Source: Bradyrhizobium sp. BTAi1 (GTDB taxonomy: Bacteria > Pseudomonadota > Alphaproteobacteria > Rhizobiales > Xanthobacteraceae). Taken from it: a DNA stretch of 64,000 nt. The stretch spans positions 4,235,501 through 4,299,500 of the forward strand of contig NC_009485.1 in assembly GCF_000015165.1 (NCBI RefSeq), in the 5' to 3' direction. This document shows positions 8,240-16,220 of the stretch, in pieces (position 1 is the first letter of the stretch; every line of letters starts with the position of its first letter). Position numbers and translations under genes: made by a program. Below the pieces are notes generated by a model. It saw nothing but the letters and a program-made list of their open reading frames with translations, was not told the DNA's origin and ran no database searches.

Positions 8240-8728
8240 CTAGCCGTTGGCGCGCGGGTCACTGGGGATCGGGAGCGGCGCGTCTTTCGAAAGGCCCAGC
8301 ACCGGAAAACTGCGGATGGCCCGGACGCCGGGCAGGGCGGCGAACTGCCGGAGCTGTCGGCTCATGCCGTCCACGCCGGTCGAGACGCATTTCAGCAGGA
8401 AATCCGCGTCCCCCGACAGCCGCCAGCATTGCTGGACCCAGGGCAGCGGCATGACTGCGGCCTCGAACGCCTCCAGCGCCGTCTGATGCTGGCTGTCGAG
8501 CTGGATCGAGACGAACGACACCACCTCATAGCCCAACGCCCGCTCGTCGATGGCGGCGCGGATCGATTTGATCACGCCGCGGCTGCGTAGCGTGCGGACC
8601 CGGCGCAGGCAGTTTGGTTGCGAGATGCCGACCCGGTCGGCGAGCTCATTGACGCGGATTCGGCCGTCTGCCTGCAACTCCGCCAGGATCCTCCGGTCGA
8701 TCTCGTCGAGGTCGGGACGCTCCGCCAT
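8240..8728 (-). CDS. Lrp/AsnC-family transcriptional regulator
   Basis: A 162-residue regulator with an N-terminal helix-turn-helix (LDEIDRRILAELQADGRIRVNELADRVGISQPNCLRRVRTL) and a C-terminal RAM ligand/oligomerisation domain (about 70-150). Such proteins form octamers that wrap DNA and respond to amino acids. It is transcribed next to the TetR gene (13 bases apart, same strand), so the two may be cotranscribed. The leucine-degradation operon just beyond makes an amino-acid signal plausible, but this is inference. The effector is unknown. Confidence 0.92.
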   Translation of the reverse strand: MAERPDLDEIDRRILAELQADGRIRVNELADRVGISQPNCLRRVRTLRSRGVIKSIRAAIDERALGYEVVSFVSIQLDSQHQTALEAFEAAVMPLPWVQQCWRLSGDADFLLKCVSTGVDGMSRQLRQFAALPGVRAIRSFPVLGLSKDAPLPIPSDPRANG

Positions 8729-8741
8729 GGCCCCGCGATCC

Positions 8742-9380
8742 CTATTCCCTGGTACCTTGGCCGGGATGGCCGCCGCCGGGTGACGTGCCCTGCGGCATCA
8801 CCCCGGAGAGTACGAGCTTCTCATGCGCCGCGATGATTGCCTCCTTGGTCAGCCGTCCCCCCGGACGATACCAGCTGCACAACCCGGTCAGCAGCGCGAT
8901 GATGGCAAAGGTCGCGACCTGGACGTCCACCACGTCGAACACCCCGTCTGACATGCCGTCGCTCAGAATGTCGGCCAGCCGGCGTTCATAGGCGCCGCGC
9001 AGGGCCACGACCGCTTCGTAATTGCGCGGCTCCAGGCTGCGCAACTCCGAATTGGCAATGAACACCTCGCGCTTCCGCGTCATGTGATAGCTGACATGGA
9101 AGGCAACGAACGCCCGCAGCCGCTCCACCGGAGTTTGCTTGTCGCGCAGCGCCTCTTCGAGCTCGCGCAGCAGATCGTTGATGTGGTCCTGGATCAGGTC
9201 CGACAACAGCTCCTGCTTGGTGTTGATGTGATTATAGAGGGAGCCGGGCTGGATGCCGACCTCGGCGGCCAGCTGGCGCAAGCTCATGGCCTCGTAGCCA
9301 TGCTCGAAGATCAGCCGCAAGCCGGCCTTGCGGATCGCCTCCATCGTGGTCGGACCATGAGACCCGATCGTGCGCGCCAT
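8742..9380 (-). CDS. TetR-family repressor, likely of the leucine-degradation operon
   Basis: A 212-residue TetR-type regulator. The helix-turn-helix lies at about residues 14-60 (AGLRLIFEHGYEAMSLRQLAAEVGIQPGSLYNHINTKQELLSDLI), followed by an all-helical ligand domain. ATG 9380 is preceded by GAGGATGAG, a strong ribosome site, so the in-frame extension up to 9572 is dismissed. It is divergent from mccB, with a dyad over the -10 box of that promoter between them. A direct repressor role on mccB-mccA-mvaB, relieved by an acyl-CoA such as isovaleryl- or methylcrotonyl-CoA, is the simplest model. LiuR of Pseudomonas is MerR-type, so this would be a different regulator. Confidence 0.88.
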   Translation of the reverse strand: MARTIGSHGPTTMEAIRKAGLRLIFEHGYEAMSLRQLAAEVGIQPGSLYNHINTKQELLSDLIQDHINDLLRELEEALRDKQTPVERLRAFVAFHVSYHMTRKREVFIANSELRSLEPRNYEAVVALRGAYERRLADILSDGMSDGVFDVVDVQVATFAIIALLTGLCSWYRPGGRLTKEAIIAAHEKLVLSGVMPQGTSPGGGHPGQGTRE

Positions 9381-9497
9381 CTCATCCTCACCGAACGCTG
9401 CAGGTCCGACGACCTGACACCAGCAACCGCCCTGGGCCACGGAAAGCGTCATGTTCTCAATGCGGACGGCGCTCTTTCGAACTGTACGACAATCCGC

Positions 9498-9530
9498 TTG
9501 AGAATTGAATTTAAAAACGTATGATCGTTT
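9498..9530 (+). promoter_or_regulatory. mccB promoter with operator dyad over the -10 box
   Basis: TTGAGA (9498-9503), a 16-base spacer and TATGAT (9520-9525) form a good sigma-70 promoter reading toward mccB. The -10 hexamer is exactly the 6-base centre of a perfect dyad, AAACG-TATGAT-CGTTT (9515-9530). A dimeric TetR protein on this site would block RNA polymerase directly. The divergent TetR gene is the obvious candidate ligand. The predicted start point, about 9532, leaves a 170-base leader. Confidence 0.65.
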
Positions 9531-9589
9531 AATTCGAGAGCAAAGGACGCGGCCATATCGCCAGGCTGCCAACGGCCAGGGAGGACAGC

Positions 9590-9649
9590 ATGCCGGCAGA
9601 GATGATACACCCGCTTGTGCCGCGGCTCCTCAGGCCGCGCGCGGTCTGA
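9590..9649 (+). CDS. Possible 19-residue leader peptide or vestigial gene start
   Basis: ATG 9590 follows a strong ribosome site (GGGAGGACAGC) and opens a 19-codon frame (MPAEMIHPLVPRLLRPRAV) ending at TGA 9647-9649, in the mccB leader and out of frame with mccB. mccB itself lacks an obvious ribosome site at 9700. This could be a translated upstream frame, or the leftover start region of a deleted gene. Operons of this type often begin with isovaleryl-CoA dehydrogenase, and none is found here. No conserved features can be named. Confidence 0.3.
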   Translation: MPAEMIHPLVPRLLRPRAV

Positions 9650-9699
9650 CGCGTGCGTTCACGGCTTCCCATCCGGCTCAAGCAACGAAAACGCCGATC

Positions 9700-11307
9700 A
9701 TGACGCTTCATTCCACGATCGATCCCTCGTCCGCCGATTTCGCGCGCAACGCCGAGGCCATGCGCGTGCTGGTCGAAGATCTCAAGGCCAAGCTCGGGCA
9801 GGTCGCTGCCGGCGGCGGCGAAGCCTCGCGCAAGCGCCACCTCGCGCGCGGCAAGATGCTGGCGCGTCAGCGGGTCGATCTGCTGCTCGACCCCGGCACC
9901 GCGTTCCTGGAGCTGTCGCCGCTTGCGGCGCACGGGCTGTACGGCGGTGACGTGCACTCGGCCAGCATCGTCACCGGCATCGGCCGCATCGCCGGCCGCG
10001 AATGCGTGGTCGTCGCCAATGATGCGACCATCAAGGGCGGCACCTACTATCCGATGACCGTGAAGAAGCATCTGCGCGCCCAGGACATCGCGCGGCAGAA
10101 CAATCTGCCCTGCGTCTACATGGTCGATTCCGGCGGCGCGTTCCTGCCGCTGCAGGACGAGATCTTTCCGGACGAACGGCATTTCGGCCGCATCTTCTTC
10201 AACCAGGCGCAGATGTCGGCGCAAGGCATCCCGCAGATCGCGATCGTGATGGGCTCCTGCACCGCTGGCGGTGCCTATGTGCCGGCAATGTCGGATGAGA
10301 GCATCATCGTGCGCAATCAGGGCACGATCTTCCTCGGCGGCCCGCCGCTGGTGAAGGCCGCCACCGGCGAGGTCGTCAGTGCCGAGGAACTCGGCGGCGC
10401 CGACGTGCATTCGCGGCAGTCCGGCGTCACCGACCACTACGCGCAGAACGATGCGCACGCGATCGGCATCGCGCGCCGCATCGTCGGCACCTTGAAGCCG
10501 CCCGGCGCGCGGGCGGTGCTCAACATGCGCGAGGTCCGCGCGCCGCGCTATCCCGCGGAGGAGATCTACGGCGTGGTGCCCGCCGACGGCCGCAAGCCGT
10601 TCGACGTGCGCGACATCATTGCGCGCGTGGTCGACGGTTCGGAGTTCGACGAGTTCAAGAAGCTGTACGGCCAGACGCTGGTATGCGGCTTCGCCCACAT
10701 CTTCGGCTATCCGGTCGGCATCATCGCCAATAACGGCATCCTGTTCAGCGAGAGCTCATTGAAGGGCGCGCACTTCATCGAGCTGTGCTGCCAGCGCAAC
10801 ATTCCGCTGGTGTTCCTGCAGAACATCACCGGCTTCATGGTCGGCAAGAAATACGAGGCCGGCGGCATCGCCCGCGACGGCGCCAAGCTGGTGACCGCGG
10901 TCGCGACCGCGTCGGTGCCGAAATTCACCGTCGTGATCGGCGGCTCCTACGGCGCCGGCAATTACGGCATGTGCGGCCGGGCCTATGCGCCGCGCTTCCT
11001 GTGGATGTGGCCGAATGCGCGTATCTCGGTGATGGGCGGCGAGCAGGCGGCGATGGTGCTGAGCCAGGTCCGCCGCGACGGCATCGAGGCCAAGGGCGAG
11101 AGCTGGTCGACGGAAGAGGAAGAGAAATTCCGCAGCCCCATCCGCGCGCAATATGAGGCGCAGGGCAATCCCTATTACGCGACGGCGCGGCTATGGGACG
11201 ACGGCGTGATCGACCCCGCCGACACCCGGCTCGTGCTCGGGCTGGGATTGTCCGCCGCCGCCAATGCCCCGGTCGAGCCGACCAAGTTCGGCCTGTTCAG
11301 GATGTGA
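9700..11307 (+). CDS. mccB: Methylcrotonoyl-CoA carboxylase, carboxyltransferase (beta) subunit
   Basis: A 535-residue acyl-CoA carboxyltransferase. With the biotin subunit it carboxylates 3-methylcrotonyl-CoA to 3-methylglutaconyl-CoA in leucine breakdown. Crotonase-like halves carry typical stretches such as GKMLARQRVDLLLDPG near the start, GSCTAGGAYVPAMSDE, LQNITGFMVGKKYEAGGIA, VIGGSYGAGNYGMCGRA and ARISVMGGEQAA. Methylcrotonyl specificity is assigned from the size and from the operon with HMG-CoA lyase; propionyl- and geranyl-CoA enzymes are the alternatives. ATG 9700 starts the usual N-terminus, although the frame is open back to 9505. The stop is 2 bases before mccA. Equivalent to liuB. 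Confidence 0.9.
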   Translation: MTLHSTIDPSSADFARNAEAMRVLVEDLKAKLGQVAAGGGEASRKRHLARGKMLARQRVDLLLDPGTAFLELSPLAAHGLYGGDVHSASIVTGIGRIAGRECVVVANDATIKGGTYYPMTVKKHLRAQDIARQNNLPCVYMVDSGGAFLPLQDEIFPDERHFGRIFFNQAQMSAQGIPQIAIVMGSCTAGGAYVPAMSDESIIVRNQGTIFLGGPPLVKAATGEVVSAEELGGADVHSRQSGVTDHYAQNDAHAIGIARRIVGTLKPPGARAVLNMREVRAPRYPAEEIYGVVPADGRKPFDVRDIIARVVDGSEFDEFKKLYGQTLVCGFAHIFGYPVGIIANNGILFSESSLKGAHFIELCCQRNIPLVFLQNITGFMVGKKYEAGGIARDGAKLVTAVATASVPKFTVVIGGSYGAGNYGMCGRAYAPRFLWMWPNARISVMGGEQAAMVLSQVRRDGIEAKGESWSTEEEEKFRSPIRAQYEAQGNPYYATARLWDDGVIDPADTRLVLGLGLSAAANAPVEPTKFGLFRM

Positions 11308-11309
11308 TC

Positions 11310-13316
11310 ATGGCCCATCCCGGAATGTATCGTCGTTTTCGCAAGCTCCTGATCGCCAACCGCGGCGAGATCGCCGTGCGTGTCATCCGCACTGCGCGGG
11401 CCATGGGATTGAAGACCGTCGCTGTCTATTCCGAGGCCGACCGCAATGCGCTGCATGTCGCGCTCGCCGATGAAGCCGTGCTGCTCGGCCCCGCGCGCGC
11501 CCGCGATTCCTACCTCAACATCGAACGGCTGATCGAGGCCGCCCGGCAGACCGGCGCCGAGGCGCTGCATCCCGGCTACGGCTTCCTGTCTGAGAGCGCC
11601 GAGTTCGCGCAGGCCTGTCTCGATGCCGGGCTGGTGTTCGTCGGCCCCACGGCTGCGATGATCACCGCGATGGGCTCGAAGTCCGGTTCCAAATTCCTGA
11701 TGGAGCAGGCCGGCGTGCCGCTGGTGCCCGGCTATCACGGCGAGGCGCAGGACGAGGCGACGCTCGCCGATGAGGCGGCGCGGATCGGCTATCCCGTGCT
11801 GATCAAGGCCTCCGCCGGCGGCGGCGGCCGCGGCATGCGCGTGGTCCATGCGGCCGGCGATCTCGCCGATGCCGTCACCAGCGCCAAGCGCGAGGCCAAG
11901 GCGGCGTTCGGCGACGACCGCGTGCTGATCGAGAAGTTCGTCGAGAATCCGCGCCACATCGAGGTGCAGATCGTCGGCGACAGCCACGGCAATCTGGTCT
12001 CGCTGTTCGAGCGCGAATGCACCCTGCAGCGCCGCCATCAGAAGGTGATCGAGGAGGCGCCGTCGCCGACGCTGTCGCCGGCCCAGCGCGAGACGGTCTG
12101 CGCCGCGGCGCGGCGCGCGGCGGGCGCGGTCAACTATGTCGGCGCCGGCACCATCGAGTTCGTCTCCGACGGCCGCGACGTGTTCTTCATCGAGATGAAC
12201 ACGCGCCTGCAGGTCGAGCATCCCGTCACCGAGCTGATCACCGGCGTCGACCTGGTCGAATGGCAACTGCGTGTCGCCTTCGGCGAACCGCTGCCGCTGA
12301 CGCAGGACCAGATCAAGCTCAATGGACATGCGATCGAGGCACGCGTCTACGCGGAAAACCCCGCGAAGAACTTCATGCCCTCGGTCGGCACGATCAAGAC
12401 CTGGCGGCTGCCGGCGGAGACCGGCGGCCTGCGCATCGATGCCGGCTATCGCGAGGGTGATGCCGTCTCGCCCTATTACGACGCGATGCTGGCCAAGATG
12501 ATCGCCTGGGCGCCGACGCGCGACGTCGCCATCGAGCGGCTCAACCGCGGCCTCGAGGACACGGATGTCCGCGGCATCGTCAGCAACATTCCGTTCCTGT
12601 CGGCACTGTTGACGCATCCCGACGTCGCGGCGAATGCCATCGACACCGGCTTCATCGAGCGCCATCTGGAGCGTCTGACAGAAGCGGGCGCTGCTGCCGG
12701 GGATGTCGAGCTTTGCGCGGCGGTCGCGGCCGTTCTGATCGATGAGCAGAAGGCCGCTTCCCATGAGGTGGGATCGCCCTGGCGTGCCCAGGGCTGGATG
12801 CCGGTCGGCTTGCGGGAGCGCGTCTTCTCGTTCCGCCAGAGCGGGAGCAGCGATCCGCGGACGGTGACGCTGACCTATGGACCGGGCGTGCGGACGCTGT
12901 CGATCGATGGCCGGGTGACGGCGTTCTCGGCGATCCCGACAGAGGATGGCGGTTTCGACCTTGTGCGCGACGGCGTCAAATCCCATGTGGTGGCGGTCAT
13001 CGAGGGGCACGAACTGTATCTGCGCTCCCGCAACGGCCGCTTCGATCTGCATTGGATCGATCCGTTCGGCGGCGATGACGAGGAACAGGCCGGCGAGGAC
13101 AAGATCGTCGCGCCGTTGCCAGGCACCGTGGTGGCATTGCTGGCGCAGGAAGGCGCCGTCCTCGAGAAGGGCGCGGCGATCCTGACGCTGGAAGTGATGA
13201 AGATGGAGCAGACCCTGCGCGCGCCGTTCGCGGGCGTGCTCAAGGCGATCAAGTGCAAGGTCGGCGACATCGTGCAGGAAGGTGTCGAACTGGCGGAAGT
13301 CGAACCCTCCGCCTGA
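11310..13316 (+). CDS. mccA: Methylcrotonoyl-CoA carboxylase, biotin (alpha) subunit
   Basis: A 668-residue biotin-dependent subunit. In order it has a biotin carboxylase domain (RFRKLLIANRGEIAVRVIRTA at the start, ATP-grasp KASAGGGGRGMR, FIEMNTRLQVEHPVTE), a linker/BT domain and a C-terminal biotinyl domain. The biotin-accepting lysine is at about residue 631 in EVMKMEQ, a variant of the usual AMKM. It charges biotin with CO2 for MccB. It starts 2 bases after mccB and is followed 22 bases later by mvaB, so the three form one operon. Equivalent to liuD. The subunit size matches methylcrotonyl- rather than acetyl-CoA carboxylase. Confidence 0.92.
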   Translation: MAHPGMYRRFRKLLIANRGEIAVRVIRTARAMGLKTVAVYSEADRNALHVALADEAVLLGPARARDSYLNIERLIEAARQTGAEALHPGYGFLSESAEFAQACLDAGLVFVGPTAAMITAMGSKSGSKFLMEQAGVPLVPGYHGEAQDEATLADEAARIGYPVLIKASAGGGGRGMRVVHAAGDLADAVTSAKREAKAAFGDDRVLIEKFVENPRHIEVQIVGDSHGNLVSLFERECTLQRRHQKVIEEAPSPTLSPAQRETVCAAARRAAGAVNYVGAGTIEFVSDGRDVFFIEMNTRLQVEHPVTELITGVDLVEWQLRVAFGEPLPLTQDQIKLNGHAIEARVYAENPAKNFMPSVGTIKTWRLPAETGGLRIDAGYREGDAVSPYYDAMLAKMIAWAPTRDVAIERLNRGLEDTDVRGIVSNIPFLSALLTHPDVAANAIDTGFIERHLERLTEAGAAAGDVELCAAVAAVLIDEQKAASHEVGSPWRAQGWMPVGLRERVFSFRQSGSSDPRTVTLTYGPGVRTLSIDGRVTAFSAIPTEDGGFDLVRDGVKSHVVAVIEGHELYLRSRNGRFDLHWIDPFGGDDEEQAGEDKIVAPLPGTVVALLAQEGAVLEKGAAILTLEVMKMEQTLRAPFAGVLKAIKCKVGDIVQEGVELAEVEPSA

Positions 13317-13338
13317 TCCTCCAACCCCAGAGGGCAGC

Positions 13339-14250
13339 ATGAGCGAGAGCGTGCGCATCATCGAAATGGGCCCGCGCGATGGCCTGCAGAACGAGAAGAC
13401 CCAGGTCAGCGTCGCCGATCGCATCGCCTTCATCCGCGGGCTCGTCGCGGCCGGCCTGACCACGGTCGAGGTCGGCGCGTTCGTCTCGCCCAAGGCGATC
13501 CCGCAAATGGTGGGCTCGGATGAGGTGATGCGCAGCGTCGCCGCGCTGCCCGGCGAGTTCCATGTGCTGGTGCCCAATGTGAAGGGCTACGAGGCCGCCC
13601 ACGCGGCCGGCGCCAAGGTGATCTCGGTGTTCACCGCGGCCTCGGAGAGCTTCTCCCGCGCCAACATCAATTGCGGAATCGAGGAGTCGCTGGAGCGCTT
13701 CAAGCCGGTCGTCGCGCACGCCAGGACCGACGGCATCAAGGTGCGCGGCTACGTCTCCTGCGTTCTCGGCTGTCCCTATGAGGGCGAGATCAAGCCGCAG
13801 GCGGTGGCCGACGTGGCCAAGGCGCTGTGGGATCTCGGCTGCTACGAGGTCTCGCTGGGCGATACGATCGGCGTCGGCACGCCGCTCAAGGCCAAGCAGA
13901 TGCTGCGCGCGGTCTGCGACGACGTGCCGGTGTCGCATCTGGCGATGCATTTTCACGACACCTACGGGCAGGCGCTGGCGAACCTCTACGCCGGCCTGGA
14001 GGAGGGGGTCCGCGTCATCGATGCCGCCGCCGGCGGTCTCGGCGGCTGCCCGTTCGCGCCGGGCGCGACCGGCAATGTCGCGACCGAGGATGTCGTCTAC
14101 ATGCTCGAAGGCATGGGCATTCGCACCGGCGTCGACATGACCAGGCTGCTGGCGGCCACCAACGAGATCAGCCGGCTGCTCGGCCGCCCCCCGGTCAGCC
14201 GCGTTGCCGCCGCGCTGAATGCGAAAGCGAAGAGGGCGAATAGCGAGTAG
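13339..14250 (+). CDS. mvaB: Hydroxymethylglutaryl-CoA lyase
   Basis: A 303-residue TIM-barrel lyase that splits HMG-CoA into acetoacetate and acetyl-CoA, the last step of leucine degradation. The start IIEMGPRDGLQNEKTQV holds the metal/substrate-binding residues. HFHDTYGQALAN supplies the metal-ligand histidines, and GLGGCPFAPGATGNVATED contains the catalytic cysteine. ATG 13339 has AGAGGG upstream. The last residues (about AKAKRANSE) and the stop are encoded inside an interspersed palindromic repeat, so the C-terminus has probably been extended or replaced by the repeat. The final operon step, methylglutaconyl-CoA hydratase, is not in this operon. Confidence 0.93.
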   Translation: MSESVRIIEMGPRDGLQNEKTQVSVADRIAFIRGLVAAGLTTVEVGAFVSPKAIPQMVGSDEVMRSVAALPGEFHVLVPNVKGYEAAHAAGAKVISVFTAASESFSRANINCGIEESLERFKPVVAHARTDGIKVRGYVSCVLGCPYEGEIKPQAVADVAKALWDLGCYEVSLGDTIGVGTPLKAKQMLRAVCDDVPVSHLAMHFHDTYGQALANLYAGLEEGVRVIDAAAGGLGGCPFAPGATGNVATEDVVYMLEGMGIRTGVDMTRLLAATNEISRLLGRPPVSRVAAALNAKAKRANSE

Positions 14251-14312
14251 CAAATGGCGAGTAGGGGTCCATTCGCGGGATCCCTATTCGCAACTCGCTA
14301 TTGTCTATTCGC
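14229..14312. repeat. Palindromic repeat of the 'GAATAGCGAGTAG' type, overlapping the mvaB 3' end
   Basis: An imperfect inverted repeat folds a left arm (about 14238-14266, GAATAGCGAGTAGCAAATGG…) onto a right arm (about 14281-14310, …CAACTCGCTATTGTCTATTC). Short direct units such as GCGAATAG/GCGAGTAG are reiterated within it. This looks like the REP-type elements found between genes in Bradyrhizobium and Rhodopseudomonas. It contains the mvaB stop codon and could end transcription between the convergent mvaB and dctM genes. Confidence 0.7.
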
Positions 14313-14319
14313 CGCCGCG

Positions 14320-15678
14320 TCACCGGCTGAGATCCGGCCCCATCACAAGGTCCGGAAGCGCCGTCGAGATCTGCGGCACGAAGCAGAGCAGCAGCACCGC
14401 GGCCATCATCAGCAGCACGAAGGGCAGGGTGCCCCAGATCACCTCGCGCAGCGGGATGTCCGGTGCGACGTTGCGGATGACGAAGATGTTCAAGCCCACC
14501 GGCGGGTGGATCAGGCCCATCTCCATCACGATCGTCATGACGACGCCGAACCAGATGATGTCGAAATTCGCCGCACGCAGCGGCGGCAGGATGATCGGCG
14601 CGGTCATCAGGATGATCGAGACCGGCGGCAGGAAGAAGCCGAGCACGACCACCATCAGCAGGATCGCGAACAGCAGCTCCCAACGCGGCAGGTGCATCGC
14701 CACGATGTATTCGGCGACAGACTGCGAGATGTGCAGATAGCTCATCACGTAGGAGTAGAGCAGCGACATGCCGATGATCAGCATCAGCATCGTCGACTCA
14801 CGCAAGGTCGCCCGCATGATCGGCGCGAGGTCGGTCGGACGCCAGACACCGTAGATGAGCGCGATCAAGGCGAGCGCGAGAATGCCGCCGAGACCGGCGG
14901 TCTCCGATGGCGTCGCCAACCCGCCATAGAGCGCCACCATGACGCCGGTCAGCAAGAGCACGAACGGGATCACGCGCGGCAGCACCGAAAAGCGCTGTGC
15001 CATCGTGTATTCGTCCTTGATCAGGATATCCGACCAGGTGCCCGACTTCTCGTAGACCGCTTTCGCCTGCGCGTATTCCTGGCGGAAGCGCACCACCGCA
15101 TAGACGCCGAACAGCGTGACCAGCAGCAGCCCCGGCCCGATCCCGGCCAGGAACAGCCGTCCGAGCGACTTCTCCGCGGCGATCGCGAACAGGATCATCG
15201 TGATCGAGGGCGGCAGCAGGATGCCGAGCGTGCCGCCGGCGGCGATGATGCCCGCGGCGAACCCGCCGGAATAGCCGCGCTTGCGCATCTCCGGGATGCC
15301 GGCCGAGCCGATCGCCGAGCAGGTCGCCGGCGACGAGCCGGCCATCGCCGCGAACAGCGCGCAGGCGAACACGTTGGCGACGCCGAGGCCCCCGGGCACA
15401 CGATGCAGCCAGGCATGCAGCGCCGAGTAGAGATCCTGGCCGGCGCGGGAGCGGCCGATCGCGGCGCCCTTGAGGATGAACAGCGGGATCGACAGCAGCG
15501 TGATCGACGCCATTTCCTCATAGACGTTCTGCGTCACCGTATCGAGCGACGCGGAGGGCATGTAGATCGCCATGAACACCACGGCGACGGCGCCGAGCGC
15601 AAACGCGATCGGCATGCCGGCGAACATCGCAAACAGGGTGGCAGCCCCGTAGGCAATCCCAATCCCGAACACGCTCAT
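14320..15678 (-). CDS. TRAP transporter large permease (DctM-like)
   Basis: A 452-residue, about 12-helix membrane protein of the DctM/SiaM family. It is the sodium- or proton-driven channel of a tripartite ATP-independent periplasmic transporter. Typical stretches are MPIAFALGAVAVV near the start, IPLFILKGAAIGRSRAGQDLY, ALFAAMAGSSPATCSAIGSAGIPEMRKRGY, GTLGILLPPSITMILFAI and the final IHPPVGLNIFVIRNVAPD. ATG 15678 overlaps the DctQ stop by 4 bases; an in-frame extension to 15786 is dismissed. It is the last gene of the dctP-dctQ-dctM operon, convergent with mvaB. The substrate is probably an organic acid. Confidence 0.92.
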   Translation of the reverse strand: MSVFGIGIAYGAATLFAMFAGMPIAFALGAVAVVFMAIYMPSASLDTVTQNVYEEMASITLLSIPLFILKGAAIGRSRAGQDLYSALHAWLHRVPGGLGVANVFACALFAAMAGSSPATCSAIGSAGIPEMRKRGYSGGFAAGIIAAGGTLGILLPPSITMILFAIAAEKSLGRLFLAGIGPGLLLVTLFGVYAVVRFRQEYAQAKAVYEKSGTWSDILIKDEYTMAQRFSVLPRVIPFVLLLTGVMVALYGGLATPSETAGLGGILALALIALIYGVWRPTDLAPIMRATLRESTMLMLIIGMSLLYSYVMSYLHISQSVAEYIVAMHLPRWELLFAILLMVVVLGFFLPPVSIILMTAPIILPPLRAANFDIIWFGVVMTIVMEMGLIHPPVGLNIFVIRNVAPDIPLREVIWGTLPFVLLMMAAVLLLCFVPQISTALPDLVMGPDLSR

Positions 15679-16217
15679 CGCCGCGCTCCGGTCAGCGGCG
15701 CCACGATCTGCAGCAGCAATTGCAGGCAGAGCAGGGTCATGCCGGCGGCCATCAGGGCATAGGGAATGGCGAGCGGTGGCGACCACATCGAGTTCGAGAC
15801 CTGACCGTCCTCCCAGGCCTCATGGGTGAGGGTCCAGGATTTCCAGGTGAAGAAGGCACAAAACAAAAAGCTGGCGACGTCGACGAGCCAAAGCCTGATC
15901 TTGTTCGCCAAGGGCGACATCAGGCCGACAAAGGCCTCGATGCTGACGTGGCCGCGATGCTCCTGCACATAGGCGGCGGTCATGAAGGTGGCGCCGACGA
16001 GCAGGAACACGGCGGCTTCGTCCTGCCAGTAGTTGGCGGCCTTGAACAGCGCGCGACCCGCCACGCTGTAGCTGAGGATGACACAGGCCGCGATCAATGC
16101 GATCGCAGCGAGAACGACGATGATGCTGTTGAGCATCGAGATCACACGCTGAAGCGGCGCCAGCGGTCCGCTGGCGCCGGTGGGCGTGGCCTCGCTATCG
16201 GAGACGGGCGCGTGCAT
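15675..16217 (-). CDS. TRAP transporter small permease (DctQ-like)
   Basis: A 180-residue membrane protein with four predicted helices (about 28-52, 62-85, 100-125 and 145-170). The family stretch YWQDEAAVFLLVGATFMTAAYVQEHRGHVSIEA is present. It pairs with the large permease encoded next (4-base overlap). ATG 16217 is preferred over the preceding TTG (16220). The solute-binding gene ends 3 bases upstream, so all three parts are encoded head to tail. The transporter is of the split Q/M type, unlike the fused one at 58 kb. Confidence 0.88.
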   Translation of the reverse strand: MHAPVSDSEATPTGASGPLAPLQRVISMLNSIIVVLAAIALIAACVILSYSVAGRALFKAANYWQDEAAVFLLVGATFMTAAYVQEHRGHVSIEAFVGLMSPLANKIRLWLVDVASFLFCAFFTWKSWTLTHEAWEDGQVSNSMWSPPLAIPYALMAAGMTLLCLQLLLQIVAPLTGARR

Positions 16218-16220
16218 CAA

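Noticed and set aside
8215..8255. GGAAC…CGTT pair near 8216
   Set aside because: The spacing is 22 bases instead of 16-17, and no plus-strand gene follows.
11175..13577. 800-codon minus-strand open frame
   Set aside because: It is the antisense of mccA and mvaB; high GC keeps it open, and its His/Arg/Asp-rich composition is typical of shadow frames.
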